Below, piece after piece: positions 1 through 7,204 of a stretch of DNA of 64,000 nt (positions are counted from its first letter, which is position 1; each line of letters opens with the position of its first letter). The stretch spans positions 248,001 to 312,000 of the forward strand of contig JAFEDJ010000069.1 in assembly GCA_018241685.1 (NCBI GenBank), given 5' to 3'. The stretch comes from Pseudomonadota bacterium. Its GTDB lineage: Bacteria > Pseudomonadota > Gammaproteobacteria > Burkholderiales > Rhodocyclaceae. Under the pieces are notes generated by a model. It was not told the DNA's origin. It saw only the letters and a program-made list of their open reading frames with translations, and ran no database searches. The position numbers and the translations under genes were made by a program.

Positions 1-1
1 C

Positions 2-562
2 CTCGTCGCACCGATTGCCGGCAGCGTGCTGGAACAACAGGTCAGCGTGGGGCAGCGGGTCGAACAGTCGGCGCCGCTGTACCGCATCGCCCGCCTCGAT
101 CCTTTGTCGGTGGACATCCAGGCACCGCTCCCGGTGGCCAGCCGGGCCCGTACCGGCACACCGCTGCGTATCCCCGCCGCCAGCGCCAGCGGCGAGCTGG
201 TGGCGGTCGGTCGCGCTGTCGATTCGTCCAGCCAAAGCGTGCTGCTGCGCGGCCTGATCACCCGCGGAGCTCAGAACCTGCGGCCTGGCCAGGTTACCGC
301 TGTGGACCTCGACCTGCCGGCCGACGCCGGCGCGACGGGAGTTCAGGTCCCCGCCGCCGCGGTGCTGCGCCACCAGGACAAGCAATGGGTCTTCGTCGCC
401 GCCAGCGATGGCAAGGCCACCGGCTACCGTGCTGTACCGATTACCCTTAACGGCCGGGTCGGCGATGCGGTGCTGGTCAGCGGCCTACCGGCCGATGCCA
501 CAGTGGTGACCGCTGGCGTCGCCGCGCTGAAGGCCAACTGGCTCGGCATCGGGAAAGAATAA
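2..562 (+). CDS. RND efflux periplasmic adaptor (HlyD/CusB-CzcB family), C-terminal part
   Basis: This is the C-terminal 186 residues of a membrane-fusion protein; the gene begins upstream of the window. The open frame starts with a typical lipoyl-domain closing segment (APIAGSVLEQQVSVGQRVE), followed by the beta-barrel region (LYRIARLDPLSVDI) and a membrane-proximal domain ending in VAALKANWLGIGKE. Adaptors of this family bridge the inner-membrane RND pump and the outer-membrane channel in the periplasm. It lies 4 bp before the RND pump gene and is clearly its partner. Because the N-terminus is missing, signal peptide and any metal-binding Met or His residues there cannot be assessed. Confidence 0.9.
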   Translation, partial: LVAPIAGSVLEQQVSVGQRVEQSAPLYRIARLDPLSVDIQAPLPVASRARTGTPLRIPAASASGELVAVGRAVDSSSQSVLLRGLITRGAQNLRPGQVTAVDLDLPADAGATGVQVPAAAVLRHQDKQWVFVAASDGKATGYRAVPITLNGRVGDAVLVSGLPADATVVTAGVAALKANWLGIGKE

Positions 563-566
563 GCCC

Positions 567-3500
567 ATGCTGTCCCGCCTCATCGAGTTCTCCCTGACCC
601 AGCGCCTGCTGGTGCTGGTCGCCACGCTGCTACTGATCGGCGCGGGCGTGCAGGCCTGGAACGGCCTGCCCATCGACGCCTTCCCCGACGTGTCGACGAC
701 CCAGGTCAAGCTGATCATCAAGGCCCCGGGCATGACGCCGGAAGAGGTCGAGACCCGCATCACCGTGCCCATCGAGCAGGAGATGCTGGGCATTCCGCAC
801 CAGCGCATCCTGCGCTCGACATCCAAGTACGCGCTGGCCGACGTGACCCTCGATTTCGAGGACGGCACCGACATCTACTGGGCTCGCCAGCAGGTCGGCG
901 AACGCCTGGCCGGCGTGATGGGCAACCTGCCGCCGGGCGCCGGCGGCGGCCTCGCGCCAATCACCACGCCCCTCGGCGAGATGTTCATGTTCACCATCGA
1001 AGGGCCGATCTCCCTCGAAGAGAAGCGCACCCTGCTCGACTGGACGATCCGCCCGGCCCTGCGCACCGTGCCCGGCGTGGCCGACGTCAACAGCCTCGGC
1101 GGCGAGGCCCGCAGCTTCGAGATTGCCCCCGACCCGACCGCCCTCGCCGCCCGCGGCCTGACGCTGGCTCAGTTGCAGGCCGCACTGGAAGCCAACAACC
1201 GCAACGACGGCGCCGGCCGTCTCAGCGAAGGCGAGGAAACCCTGCTGGTGCGTGCCGAAGGCGCCATCCGCAACCTGGACGACGTGCGTGCCATCGTTCT
1301 GAAAAGCGACGGCGGCAACGTGGTCCGAGTCGGCGATGTGGCGACGGTACGCGTCGGCGCGCTGACCCGCTACGGCGCCGTCACCCGCAGCGGCCAGGGC
1401 GAAGCCGTCGAAGGCCTGGTCCTCGGCCTGCGCGGTGCCAACGCCGGCCAGGTGGTGGATGGCGTCAAGGCACGCCTGGCCGAACTTGCCCCGCAACTGC
1501 CGCCGGACGTGAAGGTCGTGCCCTTCTATGACCGCAGCGAGCTGGTCGGCCGCGCCGTGCACACGGTGTCGAAGGCGCTGATGGAAGCCATCGTGCTGGT
1601 GCTGGTGCTGCTGCTGGCCTTCCTCGGCAACCTGCGCGCCGCACTGGTAGTGGCGCTGATGCTGCCGCTGGCGGCGCTGGCCACCTTCATCGCCATGCGC
1701 CAGGTCGGCTTGTCGGCCAATCTGATGAGCCTCGGCGGCCTGGCCATCGCCATCGGCATGCTGGTGGATGCAGCGGTGGTGGTCGTCGAGAACATCGAAA
1801 CCCATTTTGGAGAAGGCGGTGCCGCCAGCCGCCAGCCCCTGCTGCATCTGGTCTTCCGCGCCACGCGGGAAGTGGCCGCGCCGGTCGCCTCGGGCATCCT
1901 GATCATCGTCATCGTGTTCCTGCCGCTGCTGACGCTGGAAGGCCTGGAAGGCAAGCTGTTCGGGCCGGTGGCGATGACCATCGTGTTCGCGCTGTCGGCC
2001 TCGCTGCTGCTGTCCCTGACCGTCGTGCCGGTGCTGGCCTCCTACCTGCTGAAGCGCGGTGAAGCTCACGAGCCTTGGCTGATCCGCAAGCTGCAGGCGG
2101 CCTACGCACCGCTGCTGCAGTTCGCGCTGGCCCGCGGCAAGCTGGTCGCCGCAATAGCCGGCGTCTCGCTGCTGGTGGCCGCCGGGGCCTTCGTCACCTT
2201 AGGCAAGACCTTCATGCCGACGATGGACGAAGGCGACATCATCATGCAGCTCGAAAAGCTGCCTTCCATCAGTCTGGCCCAGACGATCGACACCGACCTG
2301 CGCGTGCAGCAGGCCGTGATGAAAGCCGTGCCTGAGGTAAAAGCCATTGTCGCCCGCTCGGGCTCCGACGAGTTGGGCCTCGACCCGATGGGCCTCAACC
2401 AGACCGACACCTTTCTCGTCCTCAAACCCCGCGAGGAATGGCGCCAGCCGGACAAGGACTGGCTGACCGACCAGCTGCGGGCTGTGATGGAGAACTTCCC
2501 CGGCATCGCGCTGACCTTCACCCAACCCATCGACATGCGCGTGTCCGAAATGCTGACCGGCGTGCGTGGCGACCTGGCGATCAAGCTCTACGGCCCGGAT
2601 CTCAACACCCTCAATCACCTCGCCGCGCAGATCGAAAGCGTCGTCAAGGCTGTGCCGGGCGCCGAGGACACCGTCACGATCCGCAACGAGGGCGTGCAAT
2701 ACCTGAAGATCCAGGTGGATCGCCTGGCCGCCGGCCGCTTCGGCCTCAACGTGGAGGATGTGCAGAACACCCTGCGCAGCCTGCTCGAAGGGCGCATCGC
2801 CGGCACGGTGATCGAATCCACCCGCCGGGTGCCGCTGCTGATCCGCGGCCCGGCCGGCCTGCAGAACGATCCGGACGCCTTCGCCGCGCTGCGCATCACC
2901 GCCCCCGACGGCCACAGCCTGCCGCTGTCCAGCATCGCCAAAGTCGAACGGGTGGATGGCCCGGTCAAGGTGGACCGGGAAAACGCCCAGCGCTACGCGG
3001 TGATCCAGTCCAATGTGCGCGGGCGCGACCTCGTCGGCTTCGTCGATGAAGCCCGCGCCGCGGTGGCCGCCAAGGTGCCGCTGCCCAACGGCTACCGCCT
3101 CGCCTGGGGTGGCCAGTTCGAGAACCAGCAGCGTGCCGCCGCCCGCCTGATCGTGGTGGTGCCGATTGCCCTCGGGCTGATCTTCGTGTTGCTGTTCTCC
3201 ACCTTCGGTTCGGTCCGCCAGGCCCTGCTGGTTCTGTCGATGGTGCCCTTCGCGATGGTCGGCGGCGTGCTGGCGCTGGCGGTCTCGGGCGAATACATGT
3301 CGGTGCCGGCCTCGGTGGGCTTCATCGCGCTGCTCGGCATCGCAGTGCTCAACGGGGTGGTGATGGTCAGCTACTTCAACCAGCTCCACGCCCGCGGCAT
3401 GCCCATCGCCGAGGTCGTCGTGGAAGGCGCCAGGCGCCGCCTGCGCCCGGTGCTGATGACCGCCAACATCGCCGCCCTTGGCCTGGTACCGCTGCTGTTC

Positions 3501-3653
3501 GCCACCGGGCCAGGCTCCGAGGTGCAGCGTCCGCTGGCCGTCGTGGTGATCGGCGGGCTGGTCAGCGCCACCGCCCTGACCCTGCTGCTGCTCCCCGTTC
3601 TGTACCGCCGTTTCGGCGTTGCCCCCGTCGCTCCCGAGGTTGCAAGCCAATGA
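567..3653 (+). CDS. Heavy-metal efflux RND pump, CzcA/CusA family
   Basis: A 1028-residue inner-membrane proton-driven pump of normal family length. It begins MLSRLIEFSLTQRLLVL and has the N-terminal helix, two large periplasmic loops and two membrane domains of HME-RND proteins. The fourth-helix signature at residues 395-409 reads A-I-G-x3-D-A-A-x4-E-N, closer to the monovalent Cu/Ag type than to the DFG-x3-DGA pattern of CzcA. However, the periplasmic segment PIDMRVSEMLTGVRGDLAIK is CzcA-like, and by-eye alignment does not place methionines at the positions of CusA M623 and M672. The metal is therefore unresolved. It sits between its adaptor and, via DUF3240, its channel, and its stop overlaps the next start. 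Confidence 0.93.
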   Translation: MLSRLIEFSLTQRLLVLVATLLLIGAGVQAWNGLPIDAFPDVSTTQVKLIIKAPGMTPEEVETRITVPIEQEMLGIPHQRILRSTSKYALADVTLDFEDGTDIYWARQQVGERLAGVMGNLPPGAGGGLAPITTPLGEMFMFTIEGPISLEEKRTLLDWTIRPALRTVPGVADVNSLGGEARSFEIAPDPTALAARGLTLAQLQAALEANNRNDGAGRLSEGEETLLVRAEGAIRNLDDVRAIVLKSDGGNVVRVGDVATVRVGALTRYGAVTRSGQGEAVEGLVLGLRGANAGQVVDGVKARLAELAPQLPPDVKVVPFYDRSELVGRAVHTVSKALMEAIVLVLVLLLAFLGNLRAALVVALMLPLAALATFIAMRQVGLSANLMSLGGLAIAIGMLVDAAVVVVENIETHFGEGGAASRQPLLHLVFRATREVAAPVASGILIIVIVFLPLLTLEGLEGKLFGPVAMTIVFALSASLLLSLTVVPVLASYLLKRGEAHEPWLIRKLQAAYAPLLQFALARGKLVAAIAGVSLLVAAGAFVTLGKTFMPTMDEGDIIMQLEKLPSISLAQTIDTDLRVQQAVMKAVPEVKAIVARSGSDELGLDPMGLNQTDTFLVLKPREEWRQPDKDWLTDQLRAVMENFPGIALTFTQPIDMRVSEMLTGVRGDLAIKLYGPDLNTLNHLAAQIESVVKAVPGAEDTVTIRNEGVQYLKIQVDRLAAGRFGLNVEDVQNTLRSLLEGRIAGTVIESTRRVPLLIRGPAGLQNDPDAFAALRITAPDGHSLPLSSIAKVERVDGPVKVDRENAQRYAVIQSNVRGRDLVGFVDEARAAVAAKVPLPNGYRLAWGGQFENQQRAAARLIVVVPIALGLIFVLLFSTFGSVRQALLVLSMVPFAMVGGVLALAVSGEYMSVPASVGFIALLGIAVLNGVVMVSYFNQLHARGMPIAEVVVEGARRRLRPVLMTANIAALGLVPLLFATGPGSEVQRPLAVVVIGGLVSATALTLLLLPVLYRRFGVAPVAPEVASQ

Positions 3654-3970
3654 TCGTCGATCCCCCGTCCCACGTCGTGCTGACCCTGGTACTGCCCATC
3701 GAGGTGGAAGACGCCGTGCTGGAAACCCTGCTCGAACACCCGACGCTGGCGCCGGGCTTCACGTCCCAGCGCGTCGAGGGCCAGGGCCAGCGGGTCACCT
3801 TCACCGGCACCGCCGAACATGTGCGCGGCCGCGCCGCGTGCTGCCGGGTCGAGCTGGTCGCCCCGCTCGACGATGCCCAGACCCTGCTCGACATCCTGCG
3901 CGAGCGTTTCGGCACCAACCGGGTGTTCTTCTGGATGGTGCCGGTGATGGCCAGCGGGAGACTCGCATGA
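3650..3970 (+). CDS. DUF3240 family protein of the metal-efflux operon
   Basis: A 106-residue small soluble protein whose ATG overlaps the pump stop codon (ATGA), so it is translationally coupled. Segments such as VVLTLVLPIEVEDAVLETLLEHP, then SQRVEGQGQRVTF, then DDAQTLLDILRERFGTNRVFFWMVPV resemble DUF3240, a PII-like ferredoxin-fold family usually found between czcA- and czcC-like genes. The biochemical function is not established. A role as a small regulatory or metal-sensing accessory of the RND system is inference from fold and position. Confidence 0.8.
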   Translation: MIVDPPSHVVLTLVLPIEVEDAVLETLLEHPTLAPGFTSQRVEGQGQRVTFTGTAEHVRGRAACCRVELVAPLDDAQTLLDILRERFGTNRVFFWMVPVMASGRLA

Positions 3971-5316
3971 AGCCACAAGCCTACCCCACGGGAAGCAAAG
4001 CACTCCTTCTCGCACGTCGATCGGACCGCATCGGACGGATGAATTTGCCTCTACGATTTCTGCTGCTGGCGCTGCTCCCCGTCACCGCCCTCGCCGGCCC
4101 GGCCGCCGATGCACCGGATCTGCCGCCCCAGGCCCAGGTGACCAGCGTGCTGCGCAGCAGCCCGATGGTCAGCGCCGCCGGCGCCATGCTCGAGGCCGAG
4201 GAAGCGCGCAGCCGGCGCCTGGCCGCCGGCCCGCACGAATGGACGCTGCGCCTCACCGACCAGCAGCGCAGAGTGCGCACGACGCCAACCGAGCGCTTCA
4301 ACGAATGGGACGTCGGCCTCGAACGCGCCCTGCGCCTGCCCGGCAAGGGCGAGCTGGACCGCCAGCTCGGTGCCGCGGGCATTGCCAGCGCCAAGATCGG
4401 CCGCGGCGACGCGTTGCACGAGGCGAGCCGCGCGCTGCTGGCCGCGTGGTTCGACTGGTTGCGCGAGCAGGCCGGCACCGAACAATGGCGCAAGCAGCGC
4501 GACGTGCTGGCCCGCCAGGCCGGCGTGGTGAAACGCCGCGTCGAGCTGGGCGACGCCCCGCGCCTGGAAAAGCTGCAGGCCGATGCCGCGCAGGCCCAGG
4601 CCGAGGCCCAACTCGCCCAGGCCGAAGGTCGCGCCCAGGTGGCCGCGGAAAGCCTGCGTCGCCTCTACCCTGCGCTGAACCTGCCCGACAGCGTGCCGGA
4701 AGTGGCGCCAGAGGCCGTCGGCCAGGATTCCGCCAAGTGGGTCGGCGCGATCCTAGAGCACAACCACGAGCTGGGCGTCGCCCGCTCGGAGAGCCTGCGC
4801 GCCCGCATCGGCGCGAGCCGGGCTGAAGCCGAACGACGCCCCGACCCCAGCGTCGGCGTACGCATGGCCCGCGAACGGGACGGCGAGGAGCGCCTGGTCG
4901 GCCTGACCCTCAGCCTGCCACTGCCCGGCGAAGGCCGCCGCGCCGATGCCGATGCCGCCGTCGCCACGGCCCAGGCCAGCGCCCACCGGGAAGCCGGTAT
5001 CCAGCGCCGCATCGAGGCCGAAGCGGCCGCCCTGTACCGTCGCGCAACGGCGGCCCGGGCCGGCTGGCTGAGCCAGCAGGCCGCCGCCGAAGCGCTGGCG
5101 CGCAGCGCCGACCTCAGCGAACGGGCCTGGCAGCTCGGCGAGGGCAGCCTGTCAGACACCCTCAACGCCCGCCGCCTGGCCCACGAAGCGCGCCTGGCCG
5201 CCAGCCTGGCCCGTCTCGACGCCAGCGAAGCCCGCTACCGCCTGCTCCTCGACGCCCACCAACTGTGGGCGCTGGACATGGACGACGACGAGCACGGCGA
5301 GCACGATCACCCCTGA
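3967..5316 (+). CDS. Outer-membrane efflux channel, TolC family
   Basis: A TolC-type outer-membrane factor completing the tripartite metal pump: 449 residues from the ATG at 3967, or 425 from the internal ATG at 4039. The first start overlaps the DUF3240 stop (ATGA) and has GGGAG 6-7 bp upstream. The second gives a textbook signal peptide (MNLPLRFLLLALLPVTALA, cleaved before GPA), so the true start is ambiguous. The body is the usual two repeats of long alpha-helices rich in Ala, Arg, Glu and Gln. There is no lipobox cysteine. The C-terminus is His/Asp-rich (DMDDDEHGEHDHP), which could bind metal. It ends in a 10-bp tail-to-tail overlap with the VOC gene. Confidence 0.88.
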   Translation: MKPQAYPTGSKALLLARRSDRIGRMNLPLRFLLLALLPVTALAGPAADAPDLPPQAQVTSVLRSSPMVSAAGAMLEAEEARSRRLAAGPHEWTLRLTDQQRRVRTTPTERFNEWDVGLERALRLPGKGELDRQLGAAGIASAKIGRGDALHEASRALLAAWFDWLREQAGTEQWRKQRDVLARQAGVVKRRVELGDAPRLEKLQADAAQAQAEAQLAQAEGRAQVAAESLRRLYPALNLPDSVPEVAPEAVGQDSAKWVGAILEHNHELGVARSESLRARIGASRAEAERRPDPSVGVRMARERDGEERLVGLTLSLPLPGEGRRADADAAVATAQASAHREAGIQRRIEAEAAALYRRATAARAGWLSQQAAAEALARSADLSERAWQLGEGSLSDTLNARRLAHEARLAASLARLDASEARYRLLLDAHQLWALDMDDDEHGEHDHP

Positions 5317-5693
5317 GCGGCAGCGCCCGGCGAGTGCAGCCCGATGCGGTTGCCCTCGCTGTCGGCGAACATCGCGATGTAGCCGATCTCCGGACTGATC
5401 TCGGTCTTCGGCAGCAGCACCTGCCCGCCGGCCTCCACCGCGCGGGCCAGCGGCACCGCGAGGTCGTCGCCCCCGTCCAGATAGATCAGGATGCCCTGCT
5501 CGCCGGGCCGGGCCTGAGGCGCGGCCAGCAAGGCTCCACCTGTGGCCGGCTCGACGTACGGGAAGACGGCCATCTGCATGCCGTGCATCTCTTCACGCCG
5601 CAGGCTGACTGCGAAAGTCGCCTCGTAGAAACGGACCGCCCGCTCCAGGTCGGCGACGGGAATTTCGAACCAGTTGATCAGGGTCTTGGCCAT
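5307..5693 (-). CDS. VOC family (glyoxalase/dioxygenase fold) protein
   Basis: A 128-residue single-module vicinal-oxygen-chelate protein. It opens with INWFEIPVADLERAVRFYEATF, the common start of the fold, and ends with YIAMFADSEGNRIGLHSP, where E and H are typical metal-ligand positions. I chose the start at 5693 because AAGGAG lies 6 bp upstream; an ATG 15 bp earlier would swallow that ribosome site. Family members include glyoxalases, antibiotic-binding proteins and PhnB-like proteins, so the substrate cannot be named. It is divergent from a WYL regulator across a region with paired inverted repeats, which suggests that regulator controls it. Confidence 0.85.
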   Translation of the reverse strand: MAKTLINWFEIPVADLERAVRFYEATFAVSLRREEMHGMQMAVFPYVEPATGGALLAAPQARPGEQGILIYLDGGDDLAVPLARAVEAGGQVLLPKTEISPEIGYIAMFADSEGNRIGLHSPGAAAQG

Positions 5694-5745
5694 GCTGTGC
5701 TCCTTCATGCGGATTGATTGGAACCGCCATTCTGGCCACCTGCTC

Positions 5746-5822
5746 CTGACACCCTTGCGTCAGTAGCCCGGGCGTAATCGGCCGGCTGACGCGGTATCCT
5801 GACAGCCTTATGTCAGTAGCCC
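5746..5822. promoter_or_regulatory. Two copies of a CTGAC-N8-GTCAG operator
   Basis: Two near-identical 24-bp elements lie at 5746-5769 and 5799-5822 in the space between the VOC gene and the WYL regulator. Each contains the inverted repeat CTGAC-N8-GTCAG followed by TAGCCC. The start-to-start distance is 53 bp, almost exactly five helical turns, so both copies face the same side of the DNA. That is the geometry expected for a dimeric regulator binding cooperatively. The natural candidate is the adjacent WYL protein, by inference. Confidence 0.7.
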
Positions 5823-5897
5823 CCAACCATGGGCCGACGCGCCTCGAGAATTGCGCGTGATGTGGACCGGGGCCGTTTCCCTTCCGGAGTCCTCCGC

Positions 5898-6653
5898 ATG
5901 CGCCGCGCCGACCGCCTGTTCCAGATCGTCCTCCTCCTCGACCGCGGACGCGCCGTAACCGCCCGCGAGCTAGCCGAAGCCCTGCAGGTGTCCGAGCGCA
6001 CCGTCTATCGGGACATCGCCGACCTGTCCCGCTCCGGCGTACCGATCAGCGGTGAAGCCGGCGTCGGCTACCTGATGCGCCCTGGCTACCGGCTACCGCC
6101 GCTGATGTTCGACGCCGACGAACTCGCCGCCCTGGCCCTCGGCAGCCGTATGGTGCGCAGCTGGGCCGACCCCGAGCTCGGCCGCGCGGCGGAACGCGCG
6201 CTGCTGCGCATCGAAGCGGTGTTGCCGAAAAAACTGCGCGACGATCCGGTCCGCGATGCACTGCTCGTGCCCGGCTTCCACGTCCCCGACGCGATGCGCG
6301 CGCCGATGGCCGAGCTGCGCGAGGCCATCGCCACCCAGCGCAAGGTCCGCATCGCCTACACACGGGCCGACGGCGCGGACAGCGAGCGGCTCATCCAGCC
6401 GCTCGGCCTGGTGTTCTGGGGCGAAACCTGGACCCTCGGTGCCTGGTGCGAACTGCGCGAGGAGTTCCGCAGCTTCCGCCTCGACCGTATCCGCAGCGTC
6501 GCCGCCCTCGACAGCCATTTCGAAGGCGACGGCATGCTGACGCGCTATCTCCTGTCCGTCCAGCAGGGGGCGGCGAAGCCATCTGCCGACTGCCCTGGAG
6601 GCGGTCCACAAGGTCTGCCGGACATGCCAGAATCGCGCCTCACGAAAGCCTGA
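5898..6653 (+). CDS. YafY-like transcriptional regulator (HTH plus WYL domain)
   Basis: A 251-residue regulator. The N-terminus MRRADRLFQIVLLLDRGRA leads into an HTH_11/DeoR-like helix-turn-helix (TARELAEALQVSERTVYRDI, about residues 22-41). A WYL ligand-sensing domain follows (KVRIAYTRADGADSERLIQPLGLVF and WTLGAWCELREEFRSFRLDRI). The start at 5898 is preferred because GGAG lies 8 bp upstream and the family begins MRRADRLF; the frame is open further upstream but through the operator region. It probably represses itself and the divergent VOC gene through the paired CTGAC sites. The ligand is unknown. The C-terminal 30 residues beyond the WYL domain look unstructured. Confidence 0.87.
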   Translation: MRRADRLFQIVLLLDRGRAVTARELAEALQVSERTVYRDIADLSRSGVPISGEAGVGYLMRPGYRLPPLMFDADELAALALGSRMVRSWADPELGRAAERALLRIEAVLPKKLRDDPVRDALLVPGFHVPDAMRAPMAELREAIATQRKVRIAYTRADGADSERLIQPLGLVFWGETWTLGAWCELREEFRSFRLDRIRSVAALDSHFEGDGMLTRYLLSVQQGAAKPSADCPGGGPQGLPDMPESRLTKA

Positions 6654-6690
6654 TCACCTCTAGTTTCCACCGGTCCACCGACGACATCCG

Positions 6691-7017
6691 ATGAGCAGCA
6701 CCGACGCCAATCCCTGCCTCGACTGCGGCGCCTGCTGCGCCAGCTTCCGCGTGTCTTTCTACTGGTCCGAGGCCGAAGCCCGCGGCCTGCCGGCCGAGCT
6801 GACCGAACAGGTCAATCCCTGGTTCAGCTGCATGGCCGGCACCAATGACGCCCATCCCCACTGCATCGCCCTGTCCGGCAATGTCGGGCATCAGGTGGGC
6901 TGCACCGTCTACGAGCAGCGCCCGGAGCCCTGCCGGGAGGTCCAGGCTGGCGACGAACAGTGTGCCAAGGCCCGTGCCCGCCACCGCATGATGCCGCTTC
7001 CCAGCCCACCGAACTGA
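6691..7017 (+). CDS. YkgJ family cysteine-cluster protein
   Basis: A 108-residue protein with eight cysteines arranged as in the YkgJ/CxxCxxCC family: CLDCGACC near residues 9-16, C at about 47 and 58, then GCTVYEQRPEPCREV and a C before the C-terminus. These cysteines are thought to bind zinc or an iron-sulfur cluster, but no reaction is established. It starts 37 bp after the WYL regulator gene on the same strand, so it could be co-transcribed, though the products share no obvious role. Confidence 0.85.
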   Translation: MSSTDANPCLDCGACCASFRVSFYWSEAEARGLPAELTEQVNPWFSCMAGTNDAHPHCIALSGNVGHQVGCTVYEQRPEPCREVQAGDEQCAKARARHRMMPLPSPPN

Positions 7018-7065
7018 GTCCCGCCCTGCGGAAATCCGTCGGCAGGCTGTCGATGGGCTTGCACA

Positions 7066-7088
7066 TAATTGCGAACAACTCTCATTTA
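7066..7088 (+). promoter_or_regulatory. Fur-box-like site before the siderophore receptor
   Basis: An A/T-rich stretch in an otherwise G/C-rich region contains TTGCGAACAACTCTCATT. Its right half, TCTCATT, matches the classical Fur half-site, and the left half is degenerate. It lies about 120-140 bp upstream of a catecholate-type receptor and its PiuC partner, a pair that is Fur-controlled in pseudomonads. Fur repression is therefore likely, but the call rests on one good half-site. Confidence 0.5.
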
Positions 7089-7204
7089 CGTTAAAGTTGT
7101 AAGCAGATCCTATGGGCAAGCCAGCCATGCGCTAGCCAAGCCAGCCAGCCTCAGGTCCTGAATTCCACCGTCCAACCGGGCGACATTCATCCCAGGAGGC
7201 CAAA

